61,277 nt of DNA, taken from NCBI GenBank assembly GCA_016882305.1, contig VGQX01000002.1:1-61277 (forward strand). The letters run 5' to 3'. Position 1 is the stretch's first letter; every line of letters starts with the position of its first letter. Below, piece after piece: positions 43,846 to 53,508 of this stretch. The translations under genes were made by a program, and so were the position numbers. The notes under the pieces are model-generated. The model saw nothing but the letters and a program-made list of their open reading frames with translations, searched no databases and had not been told where the DNA came from. The stretch comes from Cyanobacteria bacterium K_Offshore_surface_m2_239 (GTDB lineage Bacteria > Cyanobacteriota > Cyanobacteriia > PCC-6307 > Cyanobiaceae).

Positions 43846-45316
43846 GAGAGGAAGGTAATAGTGAATGCGCCAAGAGCAAGGACTCATCTATTTTGGTCTT
43901 ACAATAATTGCTATTCTCACGAATTCTATTCACACGCTCCTGTCCAGCCTCCAACTCACAAGCAAAGATCGCTTTTCGAAGGGCGTTGGCGAGCTCATCA
44001 TGTTCACCATAAACAAAGCCACCGCTGGACTCCTCAACCATCATGGCAGGACCTCCATACTTATAGGAAACAAGTCGGCAGCCGGCCAGCAATGCTTCAA
44101 ACGCGGCAATACCAAAGTGCTCACTCCGTTCCGGCGCGTGGACAGGATCGCTTCCAAGACCAGCAGCATTCAGAAAGACAGAAGCGGACCGGTAGAGTTG
44201 AGCAAGATCTTCGCCAGTCGCATTTGCAATCACTCTCGCTTGGCATGCTTCAAGAATCTTTTGGGTTGCCTTAAAGTGTGAAACAGAAGCGTGCACATAC
44301 CAATCAACAGAGCCTGCGATAACAAGTTGCCATTGTGGAGAAATCTCATCTGATTGACTCAGAGCAGCAAAGGTTTTAGCGATGATGTGTTGATTCTTGC
44401 AGTGACCATCATAATTGAACCGACCAACAGATAAAATCAATTTCTCTTTGTAACCTGCAAATTTCTCGGCCCTGCTTGGGCTATCTTCTTGCTTGATGAC
44501 GGAAGAGAAAGACAAGACAGGCAGCAAGAGCCTGTACTGATGCGGACCCCAGAAACGGAGCGCCCAACGATGCGTGTAGGGAGAATTATGTAAAAAGACA
44601 TACGAGGAGATAAATGCAGGGGTTACATTCCGATGCGGGAAAGAAGTTATATAGTAGGAAACCTCTGCCCGCGATGCAAGTGTAGAACAGAACGTCGAAT
44701 TAATAAAGATATCAAATCTCTGCGTCAGGGATTCCGTGATCTCGCCACTGACAAGAGTCTTCAGACCATCGAGACGATCCCCATAAAAGTTTCGTAGCTT
44801 TTCCAAAGAAAATTGTGACTCTGAGATGAGATACACCTCGCAATCAGCTTTTTTCGCAATCTCGGCGAGGTCCAGCGCATGCCGTTCACCGCCACCGGCG
44901 CTAGACCAATATGAATTATAAATACCTACTGTGAATCGCCTGGTTCGAGCAATTAATTCTTCAATGGGCTTAGCGAGCAGACGTTGATTATAGTGATCGA
45001 GAGTCTCAACCAGTTTTTGGTTGGCAGGACATTGAACAGGATCCAAAGTAAATGGTCCATCCTGATGAGACGAGCGATGCAAAGAAGAATCTCGAATCCA
45101 ACCATAGATCTTTTCGCTACGAGAGACAAGATGTTTCCAGAGAGGGCTATGCTCAACGGTCGCTTCAGAATGATGGTGAAAAACAATTGCAGAAGGGACA
45201 AAAAGAATGTTCATTTGATTTCTACGCAGCCAATAGCTTAATTCCGAGTCTTCATAATAGGCAAAGAATTCGCTGATAAAGATTTTCCGTTTGATGAATA
45301 AATCTCGTCTTAACAA
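43832..45316 (-). CDS. GT2 C-terminal segment fused to GT4 glycosyltransferase (downstream part of frameshifted gene)
   Basis: A 494-residue frame beginning at a TTG. Residues 1-50 (LLRRDLF, EFFAYYEDSELSYWLRR, FVPSAIVFHHHS) are plainly the C-terminal part of the GT2 domain whose N-terminal part is the next gene, so the two are one broken gene. The rest is a GT4-type enzyme: GGGERHALDLAEIA, a nucleotide-binding ILSVGRFNYDGHCKNQ and the donor motif RSEHFGIAAFEALLAGCRLVSY (E-x7-E). It would transfer a sugar in surface polysaccharide synthesis. Low GC. It may be expressed only if frameshifting or an error in the sequence is involved. Confidence 0.75.
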   Translation of the reverse strand: MLRRDLFIKRKIFISEFFAYYEDSELSYWLRRNQMNILFVPSAIVFHHHSEATVEHSPLWKHLVSRSEKIYGWIRDSSLHRSSHQDGPFTLDPVQCPANQKLVETLDHYNQRLLAKPIEELIARTRRFTVGIYNSYWSSAGGGERHALDLAEIAKKADCEVYLISESQFSLEKLRNFYGDRLDGLKTLVSGEITESLTQRFDIFINSTFCSTLASRAEVSYYITSFPHRNVTPAFISSYVFLHNSPYTHRWALRFWGPHQYRLLLPVLSFSSVIKQEDSPSRAEKFAGYKEKLILSVGRFNYDGHCKNQHIIAKTFAALSQSDEISPQWQLVIAGSVDWYVHASVSHFKATQKILEACQARVIANATGEDLAQLYRSASVFLNAAGLGSDPVHAPERSEHFGIAAFEALLAGCRLVSYKYGGPAMMVEESSGGFVYGEHDELANALRKAIFACELEAGQERVNRIRENSNYCKTKIDESLLLAHSLLPSSHARP

Positions 45317-46380
45317 GGCGCAGCAGCCACAAGCGCTTCCCGATAAGCGCGGGTGGCAAATTGACCATGATTGACTTCGGCAAATCCAAGATCGTAGGGA
45401 GTGAGAGTTCCCGGACGGATAGCTGAGCCAGCATTGTTAATCAAATAGCGGGAACTTGAATGAACTCGTTTCGTCAGACTCAAGCGAACAATCGTCTTTG
45501 GCTGATCAATGGAGATCAAACATGCTCTTTCACCACTACCTTCAAACGCAATTTGCAGACATGGCTGCTGCCCAGGCGACCCGAACAAGAGAACTTCGAA
45601 AACAAAGCATTCGCTTTCCGCATTTAAGGCAATATCCAATGAGATATGCTGACTGGCATTACAATAGATCAGGCCATCATCTCGTCTTTCTCCATCTCGA
45701 ACAAAGAGTTTTTTATATTGCAATTCTGCCAGCATTGAATCGCTATTCAGCGCAAAATATCCCGTGCCTATATTTGTCACGGACAATTTGTAAAAAGGTC
45801 GGCTAAAATAAATCAAAGGGATGGCAGCTGCCGCCGTGGAATCTATTTCTAAAGCATGAACTAATTCCTTGATTGTTTCCGTTTGCAGTTCGGTATCTGG
45901 ATTCAACAGCAACAAGACATCTCCTGTCACCTTTTCCAAGCCAATGTTATTCGCTTCAGCAAAGCCAGGGTTGGCTGCCTCGATCAGCTGGATTGATCCA
46001 GGCCAAGAAGAAAGCAACCCAGACAGATCTTCCTCACCATTATTGACAATGATAAGCTCATAGTTTGTATAGCTTTGGCATTGCAGTGTCTGGAGCAGAT
46101 GTTCCAGGTGGTCAGCGGAATCATAAACAACAACGATGACGCTGACGCGGGGAGAAGGGACGATTTGGCCAAGATGTCGAACTGCATCTTCGCAGTCATA
46201 ACGGTAAGGGTGAACGGGGGACTCACAAGAGCATCCCAACTCAAAGGCTCGGAGAATTGATTTGGGATACCCCGCTTTCTTGAGATGCTTAATCAGTGCC
46301 AACAACTCGGCAGTTGCCCCCTTGGCCTGCAACTCTCGAAGTAAAGGCAAGAAGCGTCCATTCGGATTCTGGTCAAACAT
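45310..46380 (-). CDS. GT2 glycosyltransferase (upstream part of frameshifted gene)
   Basis: A 356-residue GT2 domain. VSVIVVVYDSADHLEHLL (nucleotide-binding start), IIVNNGEEDL and DVLLLLNPDTEL (DxD) are classic. Residues 190-310 hold an inserted beta-rich region (ECFVFEVLLFGSPGQQP and neighbours). The frame ends FGEVNHGQFATRAY-like then REALVAAAPC and stop at 45310, exactly where GT2 proteins continue with GSACGCCALLRRDLF; in the other frame, SGSACGCC reads directly into the downstream gene. A one-base shift near 45335-45350 explains the break. Low GC. Confidence 0.8.
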   Translation of the reverse strand: MFDQNPNGRFLPLLRELQAKGATAELLALIKHLKKAGYPKSILRAFELGCSCESPVHPYRYDCEDAVRHLGQIVPSPRVSVIVVVYDSADHLEHLLQTLQCQSYTNYELIIVNNGEEDLSGLLSSWPGSIQLIEAANPGFAEANNIGLEKVTGDVLLLLNPDTELQTETIKELVHALEIDSTAAAAIPLIYFSRPFYKLSVTNIGTGYFALNSDSMLAELQYKKLFVRDGERRDDGLIYCNASQHISLDIALNAESECFVFEVLLFGSPGQQPCLQIAFEGSGERACLISIDQPKTIVRLSLTKRVHSSSRYLINNAGSAIRPGTLTPYDLGFAEVNHGQFATRAYREALVAAAPC

Positions 46381-46386
46381 GAGCCC

Positions 46387-46671
46387 TCAGGCTTTGACGC
46401 CAGTGAAACAAACAAATTTATTTGATTCCATCGATAGATCCACCAATGCATCTGTTGCTGTAGTTGTGGCTGTCGCTGCAGGTGTCGTTGTCATGGCATC
46501 GAGGGCTTGACGTGATTGGCCTTCTTGTTGACGTGATTGGCCTTCTTGAAGTTCAGTGCCGGCCTTAATGCCTTCAGACCACTTTACCATCTGTCCAACA
46601 CAAAATCTCGCCCATGTCCAACTACAGAGAGGTGTTGACGGAGAGCGGCTACCCCTATCCCCATGGGTCAT
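46387..46671 (-). CDS. Doubtful hypothetical protein (94 aa)
   Basis: An open frame ending six bases before the GT2 start. It contains EGQSRQ repeated twice, encoded by an in-frame 21-base duplication, a Thr/Ala-rich run, and a final SMESNKFVCFTGVKA. I do not recognise it. The in-frame repeat and tight spacing to the GT2 start are mild support; the odd composition argues against. Confidence 0.3.
   Translation of the reverse strand: MTHGDRGSRSPSTPLCSWTWARFCVGQMVKWSEGIKAGTELQEGQSRQQEGQSRQALDAMTTTPAATATTTATDALVDLSMESNKFVCFTGVKA
46507..46548. repeat. Perfect 21-base tandem duplication
   Basis: TTGACGTGATTGGCCTTCTTG occupies 46507-46527 and is repeated at 46528-46548 without change, a recent replication-slippage product. 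It lies in the 5' region of the glycosyltransferase gene. Confidence 0.85.
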
Positions 46672-47401
46672 GCAACGCCTCTGCCGGGCCGTCGGTATCC
46701 CGGTGATGGCTCTCCCTCTCGTGCCCGGTGCCCCCGAGGCTCTTGGCAGGCCGATCGCTGATCCAGTGGAGAAGGAGGTGCTGGCAGGCAGTGAATTCGC
46801 AGCAAAGCGGCGGCAGGACGCCTGCGCAGCCTGACGCGCGATCGGTGGATCTTTCCATCCTGAGCAACCCTGGGGTCGTCCAGCCTCGTCATCGAGCGTT
46901 GACAGAGGTGAATCGCTCCGTCAGTTCGAGACAAGACAGGCGGAAAACGCCCTTGCGAATCATTACCCCCAACAGGCGGGTCTTCCTCGATCAGCGCCGC
47001 GGAACCAGCCGTGACGTAACGGCAGAGAACGACAGCGAAAAGGCAACGATGCCAGAGGGTCCCTCAACCTTACCGCCAAGGCAGGGCCGTGATTTTCCTC
47101 CGCGCGACCCGGGCCCGCACCTGCTGAACAAGGCCCTGGAGGAGGGGGGGGCGGGGCGTCTCCGGACGGCTCTCCAAAGGCGGACCAGGGCCATCCACCC
47201 GACCCCGTGCCAGTTTGAAGATCGTCCAGACCGAAGGCCGACGCTCTTGTTCGCCCCAGTGACAGAGAGGCAATCCAGGGACGGGATTCCGCGATTGGAA
47301 AAGATTCTGCAGATCCCAATAAAGCCCTTCCGCGCGAACGGCAAGGCCCCTTAAGGTCTTTCGAACATTTGTTTGCCGGGCCATACCTCCCCGTGCCTCC
47401 C
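46672..47401. other. Region without a convincing gene
   Basis: About 730 bases between the glycan patch and the small gene at 47402. All six frames contain only Arg/Pro-rich or broken readings; none has recognisable motifs or a good start. It may be decayed sequence at the edge of the acquired patch. Confidence 0.5.
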
Positions 47402-47605
47402 ATGTCCGATTTCTCAAAAACCTTGAACGATGACCTGGCCGCCAGACCCGCAATGATCGTTGATCAGCTCAACAGCACAGCGCTGAAGTGGGGTGATGAT
47501 GGAGAGCTGTCCGAGCTCGATCTCCAGCGGATCTTGAGGCTGCTCTCCGAGGCGGATCCCGTGGCTGAGGCCCTTGTGCCTCAGGTGTCGGAGGCGTTCA
47601 ACTGA
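47402..47605 (+). CDS. Small conserved-looking hypothetical protein (67 aa)
   Basis: A 67-residue helical protein, MSDFSKTLNDDLAARP at the start and ELDLQRILRLLSEADPV near the end. No family recognised. It converges with and overlaps the ClC gene by 25 bases. Its composition is normal for a cytosolic protein, which supports coding. Confidence 0.55.
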   Translation: MSDFSKTLNDDLAARPAMIVDQLNSTALKWGDDGELSELDLQRILRLLSEADPVAEALVPQVSEAFN

Positions 47606-49605
47606 AGGCGACGAGCTGCGGCGCGTGCCAGCCCGTCCCGACTCGCCAGGCCCAGCAAGCTTTCCTCCGGCAGGCCGCCGCGCGGCACACCCTGGGGAAG
47701 AAGGGCCTCCCCCTCCCCGGAGACCGCAAATACGGGAACCTGGCGCAACCCCCCGGGCAACAGCTGATCCTCCAGCTGGCAAAGGTTCGCTTGGCCTGGA
47801 AGCCACACCAGTTCCGACCGCAGGCAATCTCTGAGGGTCGAGCCGCACGGCTGCCCATCCGCCGACCGTTCCCTCTCCCGCTGCAGGCCGCGCTGCAGAT
47901 CCGCCAGGTTGATCAATCCAACCATCCTGCCCTGTTCAGCCACGAGGAGGCAGTGGCCATGGACGTCAATCAAAAGGTTGAGGGCTGCGGCGGTGGCGGT
48001 CGAGGCGGGCAGCACCAGCGGAGCCTCCGGTTCCAGCGCTTCCAGCACCGAGACGGAGGCCAGCACGGCGCGACGGCGCTCTTCCACCCCGTCGCGTCCC
48101 AGTAAATCAGCCGCCCGAATGCCCTGCCAGCGCTCCACCAAAGCCGCGCTCAGGCCAGCCGCGGCCATCAGGGGGAGCACGATTCGGATGTCGCGGGTGA
48201 GCTCAAACAACAGGAGCAAGGAGGTGATCGGTGCCCGCGCGCTTCCCGCCAGCACGGCGGCCATGCCCACCATGGCGTATGCCGGCGGCTCCGCCACCGG
48301 CAAATGCAACCCGGCCTCCCCCAACACCTGCCCGTACACGTTGCCCAGCACAGCACCCAGGAAGAGCGCCGGGGCGAAGCCACCGCCGACAAAACCACAG
48401 GCGTTGCTGAGAGTGGTGGCCAGCAATTTCACCGCCATGACCACGAGAAGGGTCAACAGCGGGATGGCATCGTCCTGACCCAGCAGGCTCTCGATCGTGT
48501 CGTAGCCAACGCCCAAGACCTCCGGGAAGAGAAGGGCGAGCCCGCCGACAGCCGCCCCGCCGAGGGCGGTGGCCAGACCCGGGGGGAGTTGATGGATCAG
48601 GTTGTTCACCCGGGGGTGGCGGCCGAGGGCCATTAGTCGCACCAGGGCCAGGGAGAGCAAGCTCGCCACCACGCCAAGCCCCAGATAAAGGGGCAGCTCC
48701 AAGGGGGAGCGCACGTCGTAGGCCGGCAGGCGAAGGATGGGGGAATCCCCGAGCACCAACTGCGTGACGAGGGTGGACGCCACCGCCGCCACCAGCACCG
48801 CCCGCAGGCTGGACCGGCTTTGAATGGCGTTGAAGCTGCCTTCAAAGGCGAAGAACACCCCGGCGATCGGCGCCTTGAACCCCGCCGCCAATCCCGCCGC
48901 AATCCCTGCTGCCACCAGGGCCTTCTGCGACTGGGGCGTGAGACCGGCCCGGCTGGCGACCCACAGCCCGAGGTTGCCCCCGCTTTCCACGCTGGGCCCC
49001 TCAGGACCGAGGGAGGCGCCGCTCCCCAGGCTGAGGGAGGCGGCGACCAGGCGCAGCAGAGGCAGACGTGGCGCTGAAACGGCGGCGCCGTCGGCCATGG
49101 CCAGCAGGCTGGGGATCCCAGGACCGATGGACCCGGCCAGCCAGCGCAACACTCCCACGGCCAGCCCTCCCAAGGTGGGCACCACAAACACGGGCCAGAG
49201 GGTCAACCAGTCGGCAAGGGTGTCCGCCGGAGGACTTTGCGGCTCCGGAACAGCGGGTGGAGGGGAGGAGGCGAGCCAGCCGAGGCCATCCAGCCCGAGC
49301 TGCACCATGGATTTGAGCGGCGTGCCGGCCTCCGGGGCCAGTGGGGGCAGGTCCAGGCCCCCGTCGGCCAAGCTGGCGGCCACAGGGGAACGGCCGATCA
49401 CCAGCAGGCCCTCCACAAAGGGGCCGTAGAGGAAATTGTTGATGAAACCGAACAGCTCATGAAAACCGACGATGGCCAGACCGGTGAGGGTGCCCACAAG
49501 AGCGGCCCAGCCCACAAGCCCCCATTGGAAGGGGCTGGACTCTCCCGTCGGCCGCCGCGGAGCGGAGGCTGCCGCCGACTCAGCTTCCGGGGCGGACGCT
49601 TGCAA
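47581..49605 (-). CDS. ClC-family chloride channel/transporter with C-terminal CBS domains
   Basis: A 674-residue ClC protein. Selectivity-filter signatures are seen: [14 protein letters not shown] (GxGxxxGxEGP), [15 protein letters not shown] (GGGxFxP), and many hydrophobic helices from residue 30 to 440. After the pore, two CBS-like domains (about 470-660) may bind nucleotides. The Glu in the EGP motif is the gating/proton Glu expected of a Cl-/H+ exchanger. The start is a TTG at 49605, preceded by a strong Shine-Dalgarno (GGAGGAG) inside the last codons of hemC, so the genes overlap by 26 bases and are coupled. Confidence 0.9.
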   Translation of the reverse strand: MQASAPEAESAAASAPRRPTGESSPFQWGLVGWAALVGTLTGLAIVGFHELFGFINNFLYGPFVEGLLVIGRSPVAASLADGGLDLPPLAPEAGTPLKSMVQLGLDGLGWLASSPPPAVPEPQSPPADTLADWLTLWPVFVVPTLGGLAVGVLRWLAGSIGPGIPSLLAMADGAAVSAPRLPLLRLVAASLSLGSGASLGPEGPSVESGGNLGLWVASRAGLTPQSQKALVAAGIAAGLAAGFKAPIAGVFFAFEGSFNAIQSRSSLRAVLVAAVASTLVTQLVLGDSPILRLPAYDVRSPLELPLYLGLGVVASLLSLALVRLMALGRHPRVNNLIHQLPPGLATALGGAAVGGLALLFPEVLGVGYDTIESLLGQDDAIPLLTLLVVMAVKLLATTLSNACGFVGGGFAPALFLGAVLGNVYGQVLGEAGLHLPVAEPPAYAMVGMAAVLAGSARAPITSLLLLFELTRDIRIVLPLMAAAGLSAALVERWQGIRAADLLGRDGVEERRRAVLASVSVLEALEPEAPLVLPASTATAAALNLLIDVHGHCLLVAEQGRMVGLINLADLQRGLQRERERSADGQPCGSTLRDCLRSELVWLPGQANLCQLEDQLLPGGLRQVPVFAVSGEGEALLPQGVPRGGLPEESLLGLASRDGLARAAARRLQLNASDT

Positions 49606-50533
49606 AGATCTCCTCCAGGATGGCCGTCGCCCCCTGACGGCGCAGGGCTTCCGCCAACGCCACGCCGATGGACTCCGGATCCTTCTGATCTCCCCGCGCC
49701 TCATCCCGAATCAAGCGCTGGCCATCCAGGCTGGCGACCATGCCTGTGAGGACAAGGGTGTCGCCTTCCAGACGGCTGTTCACGCCGATGGGCACTTGGC
49801 AGCCTCCCTCCAACGCCCGCAGGAAGGCCCGCTCGGCCAGGCAGCGCCGCGTGGTGGGAAGGTGCCGCAGCACTTGAAGGGTGTCCAGCACCGCCTGATC
49901 CCCCTGGCGACATTCGATGCCCAGAGCCCCCTGCCCCACGGCATGGAGGGAGATGGAGGGATCGATCAGCTGATGGATGCGTGTCGCCAGCCCGAGCCGG
50001 GTCAAGCCCGCCGCGGCGAGGATCAAGCAATCAAACTCTCCGGCATCGAGCTTCTCGAGCCGGGTGATGACGTTGCCGCGCACATCCTTGAAGGTGAGAT
50101 GGGGGAAGTGATGACGCAGCTGGGCCAGGCGCCGCAGTGAGCTGGTTCCGACCACACTGCCTTCGGGAAGGGTGTCCAGGGTCTTGTCCCGATGCTTGTC
50201 ATGCACCACCAGGGCGTCGGCGGGGTCTTCCCGCTCGGTGACGCATCCCAACATCAAGCCTTCCGGCAGCTGGGTGGGCAGGTCCTTCAGGCTGTGGACG
50301 GCGATGTCCGCCCGGTCCACGAGCATCTGCGCCTCCAGCTCCTTGGTGAACAAGCCCTTGTCGCCGATCTTGGCCAAGGCCACATCGAGGATCTTGTCCC
50401 CCTGGGTGGCCATGGCTTCGATGCGGATCTCCAAGTCAGGATGAGCCTGAAGGAGAGCATCGCGGACCCAATGGGTCTGCACCATCGCCAGTTGGCTGCG
50501 GCGGGAGGCGATGCGCAGGGGAGATCCGTTCAT
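49580..50533 (-). CDS. hemC: Porphobilinogen deaminase (hydroxymethylbilane synthase)
   Basis: HemC polymerises four porphobilinogens into hydroxymethylbilane on a dipyrromethane cofactor. Hallmarks: [49 protein letters not shown] (Arg for substrate), [15 protein letters not shown] and the cofactor-binding Cys in [14 protein letters not shown]. The length, 317, is normal. It shares its 3' end with the ClC start, and upstream is the DUF1824 gene (48 bases). Confidence 0.96.
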   Translation of the reverse strand: MNGSPLRIASRRSQLAMVQTHWVRDALLQAHPDLEIRIEAMATQGDKILDVALAKIGDKGLFTKELEAQMLVDRADIAVHSLKDLPTQLPEGLMLGCVTEREDPADALVVHDKHRDKTLDTLPEGSVVGTSSLRRLAQLRHHFPHLTFKDVRGNVITRLEKLDAGEFDCLILAAAGLTRLGLATRIHQLIDPSISLHAVGQGALGIECRQGDQAVLDTLQVLRHLPTTRRCLAERAFLRALEGGCQVPIGVNSRLEGDTLVLTGMVASLDGQRLIRDEARGDQKDPESIGVALAEALRRQGATAILEEIFASVRPGS

Positions 50534-50581
50534 CGGCGGGATGGTCTGGCAGGGGATCCTGCCCATTCACAGCTGACCAGC

Positions 50582-51028
50582 CTAAAGAGCGGTGGTCCCA
50601 TCGCCCTCCTCGGGACTGGAGGCCGGAGGAGCGTCGGCAAAGAGATCAAGGGGCAGGGGGCCCCAGGTGTCCGCAGCCGGGGAGGCGACGTCGCTGTGGC
50701 CGGTGATCAGCAGGCCTTCGCCAAGGCCTGCCTCCTCGCGGGCGCGCAGCGAGGCGTTCCGCTGATGGCCCTTGAGGAACACCGGACCGTTGGACGCCTC
50801 CAGGCTGTCAGCCTCCAGGGGAGGCCAACCCAGGGCCCGTTCAAAGGATCGCAGGGCCTCCAAGGCAGCCGCGCTGGAGGGAGCCATGATGCCGATGGTG
50901 CACCAGTCGCAAGCGACCAACCGCTGACGCAGCTCCGCCCGAAGGCGCTCTCGCTGCTCGGGGGTCAGGGAGGGAGCGCTGCGGAAGCCGCGCAAATCAT
51001 CCAGTCGCTGGATCGACGCCGCGGTCAT
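50582..51028 (-). CDS. DUF1824 family protein
   Basis: A 148-residue soluble protein of the cyanobacterial DUF1824 family, unknown function. It begins MTAASIQRLDDLRGFRSAPSL, has LRQRLVACDWCTIGIMAPSS and ALRSFERALGWPPL, and ends in an acidic tail. Its ATG overlaps the PAP2 stop (four bases), so it is in the same operon. Confidence 0.8.
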   Translation of the reverse strand: MTAASIQRLDDLRGFRSAPSLTPEQRERLRAELRQRLVACDWCTIGIMAPSSAAALEALRSFERALGWPPLEADSLEASNGPVFLKGHQRNASLRAREEAGLGEGLLITGHSDVASPAADTWGPLPLDLFADAPPASSPEEGDGTTAL

Positions 51029-51648
51029 GGCCGCACCCCCGGGCGCCAGAACACGAGGCAAATGGTGAGCCAGGCCAGCCCTGCCGCCCCCCCCGCCACC
51101 AGATCGGAGGGCCAGTGGGCGCGAGCGATCAGGGTGCTCACCCACACCATGGCCACCCAGAGCGAGGCCCCCAGAAGCAAGGGGCGGCGCAGGTGGGGAT
51201 AGTGAAGGGAAAGGATGGCCACCATGGCGAAATAAAAGGCAATGGATCCGGCCGCATGGCCACTGGGGAAGCTGCGTCCGTCCACCACCAGCAATTTGGC
51301 ATGGGGACGCGCCCGATCAAAAAACGGCTTGAGCCAGAGGTCCACGATCCCGAGGATGCCAGCGGTGGCCATCACGAGCAGCTTCAGATCATTCCACCAG
51401 CGCTTCAAGACAAGAAAAACAAGAGCCACGGCCACCAGCACCGCCGTGAAGCCGACGCCACTGAGGCGATACACCTGAAGCAAGACAAAGGCCACAGGAC
51501 CAGCCAGCAGCTGGCCCAACCCATTGAGGGCGGCATGGTCGAGGGGGGGAGCCTCGTCGCTGGCGGTCACCAGATGGCCGAGGCCGAAGAGAACAACAAG
51601 GCACAGGGTGACGATCACCCAGTCGCGGGGCAGAACGTGGGGCTTCAC
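51025..51648 (-). CDS. PAP2-family phosphatase (undecaprenyl-diphosphatase-like)
   Basis: A 207-residue integral membrane PAP2 phosphatase. The three catalytic motifs are visible: KPFFDRARPH, FPSGHAAGS (PSGH) and RAHWPSDLVAGG (SRxxxxxHxxxD-like). Five to six hydrophobic segments surround them. Such enzymes recycle undecaprenyl diphosphate or dephosphorylate lipid-linked sugars. The start is a GTG at 51648 that overlaps the stop of the GT39 gene by four bases. It fits a lipid-linked sugar module with the two upstream glycosyltransferases. Confidence 0.9.
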   Translation of the reverse strand: MKPHVLPRDWVIVTLCLVVLFGLGHLVTASDEAPPLDHAALNGLGQLLAGPVAFVLLQVYRLSGVGFTAVLVAVALVFLVLKRWWNDLKLLVMATAGILGIVDLWLKPFFDRARPHAKLLVVDGRSFPSGHAAGSIAFYFAMVAILSLHYPHLRRPLLLGASLWVAMVWVSTLIARAHWPSDLVAGGAAGLAWLTICLVFWRPGVRP

Positions 51649-53402
51649 AGCGGGTCCTGGCGGGTGGCGTTGGGAAGGCGGACGCGCCAGAGCTCCTGCT
51701 GGCCGAGGCGGGCCAGGCGTCGCACGCTGGAGGCGGGCCAGTCCAGGGCCTCCAGGTGGCGCCGATCCCCGAACAGGCGCGCGGTCTGGCTGGTGGGCCC
51801 CAGCTGGAGGCTGGTGGGATCCTCCTGGAGGCGATCCTCCAAGCTCTCGCGCCCGGAGACGAAGGCTGCCGTCTCACCGCCGTAGAACAGGACGCTGTAC
51901 CGCTTGGTGCCCACCACCCAGAGCGGTTCCTCCGCGCGCGCCAGGTCGCGGGCCTGGCGGGCGAGCTGGCGAATGGGCCACAACCGCTCCCGATCGATGA
52001 CAGGAGCCAAAGGGGCGACCACCAGAGCGAGAATCGCCAGAAAACCGCTGACATTGATCAACCACACCCAGCGGCCCTCCCTCGTCCGCAGCAGGGCTAG
52101 CCCGAGGAATGCGCTGGTCAGGGCCAGGAGAACGGCCAGCACAAGGGGGAGTCCGGATCCCGCCAGAGCGGCGGCGAAGGTGGGATGAGCCGGATCAGTG
52201 GCGACCCAGCGGGGAGCCAGGGCCGCGGCCACCGCCATCAGCGCCAGCAGGATGACTTCCACACCAGCGGCGCCCCGCTGCCAGCCATCTGACGTCCTCG
52301 CTTGGAGTTCCGCGGAGGCGGACCGACCGGGAAGCGGCCAGAACGCCAAGCTCACCAGCAGGGCTCCGGCGGGGACGATCGGCAGGATGTAGCCCGGCAA
52401 CTTGGTGGCGGCCGCGGAGAAAAAGGCCAGGGGGATCGCAAGCCACAACAGCAGGAACAACCCCGTGGTTGACGCCGGGGAGCTGGGCTGGCCGCCAGTA
52501 CGCCAGCGCGACCATCGCCAGAACCGCAGCCGCAGGATCGCGCCGGGGAGGAAGAGGGACCAGGGCAGCAGAAGGATCAGCACCCAGGGCAGATAAAACC
52601 AGGGAGGGCCGGGATGGTCATAGATGACCTGAGTGAAACGCTGCAGATTGCTGAAGCCGAGGAAACCCCAGAGAAACGCGGCGCCATTCAGCCGCGTGGC
52701 CTCGGCATACCAGGGCATGCAGACCCCGAGAAACAAGGCCGCCATCGCCGTGAGGCGGAAGGGGTGCATCCAGGATCGCCATTGCCCGGTGAGGACAAGA
52801 AAAGCCGTCACCACCAACACGGGCAGCACCACGCCGACGGGGCCTTTCGCCAAAACGGCCACAGCGCAGAAGATCGCCAGCCCCATGCGACCCAGGGCAG
52901 CCAGACGGGAGCGGGGCGCTTCGTGATGGGCCAAGAGAAAGGACAACAGGGCCAGGCTGATGGCACTGGAGAGGAACATGTCCGTGGTGGAGGTGCGCCC
53001 CCAGCCGATCCACCCCGGAGAGGTGGCCAGGACCCCGGCCGCCGCCGCCGCCCTACCCCAGCGCTCCCAGCGCGGCTCCCGCTTCCCCCCCCAGTGAAGG
53101 ATCAAGGCGAAGACGGCCACCACCACAGCGCTGGCGGCCACAGCCACCGGCAGGCGGGCCGCCCATGGGGAAAGGCCAAACAGACGAAACGAAAGGGCGA
53201 CCATCCAATACCCCCAGACCGGATAGTCGAAGAAGTGTTCGCCATTCCACCAGGGGGTGACCCAATCGTTGCGCGTGAGCATCTGCTGGCCCACTTCCAC
53301 GAAGAGGGCCTCGGTCTTGTCCATCAGCCCGAGGGATCCCAGACCATTGAAAAAAGCCAGCCAACAAAGGAGGAACAACCCCAGCAGCGAAAGGGCGAGC
53401 AA
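51645..53402 (-). CDS. GT39-type lipid-linked glycosyltransferase (ArnT-like)
   Basis: A 585-residue polytopic glycosyltransferase with 10-12 hydrophobic helices. The extracytoplasmic loop 1 contains MDKTEALFVEVGQQM and WWNGEHFFDYPVWGYW, the ArnT/PMT-like catalytic acidic residues; a later AATKLPGYILPIVPAGA is also typical. Such enzymes take a sugar from undecaprenyl-phosphate and attach it to an envelope acceptor. The start is a TTG at 53402; no ATG is available upstream in frame. Overlaps PAP2 by four bases. Probably uses the product of the GT2/GtrA protein encoded just upstream. Confidence 0.85.
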   Translation of the reverse strand: MLALSLLGLFLLCWLAFFNGLGSLGLMDKTEALFVEVGQQMLTRNDWVTPWWNGEHFFDYPVWGYWMVALSFRLFGLSPWAARLPVAVAASAVVVAVFALILHWGGKREPRWERWGRAAAAAGVLATSPGWIGWGRTSTTDMFLSSAISLALLSFLLAHHEAPRSRLAALGRMGLAIFCAVAVLAKGPVGVVLPVLVVTAFLVLTGQWRSWMHPFRLTAMAALFLGVCMPWYAEATRLNGAAFLWGFLGFSNLQRFTQVIYDHPGPPWFYLPWVLILLLPWSLFLPGAILRLRFWRWSRWRTGGQPSSPASTTGLFLLLWLAIPLAFFSAAATKLPGYILPIVPAGALLVSLAFWPLPGRSASAELQARTSDGWQRGAAGVEVILLALMAVAAALAPRWVATDPAHPTFAAALAGSGLPLVLAVLLALTSAFLGLALLRTREGRWVWLINVSGFLAILALVVAPLAPVIDRERLWPIRQLARQARDLARAEEPLWVVGTKRYSVLFYGGETAAFVSGRESLEDRLQEDPTSLQLGPTSQTARLFGDRRHLEALDWPASSVRRLARLGQQELWRVRLPNATRQDPL

Positions 53403-53508
53403 CAGGGGTGAGCGGGTGGCTGAAGAATCCGCGGCAGAGCGGAGTCCGGAAGCTTGGCTCAGGGGAGGAAGAGCAAATTTTAAGAATCTAGCCTAGCCTG
53501 GGGAGTCG

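Noticed and set aside
46556-46834. 92-codon plus-strand frame
   Set aside because: No motifs, start not supported by a ribosome-binding site, composition unlike neighbouring proteins.
47070-47453. Minus-strand frame with GLYWDLQNLFQ, reminiscent of a NYN ribonuclease start
   Set aside because: Only a few residues match and the rest is Arg/Pro-rich; no further NYN motifs.
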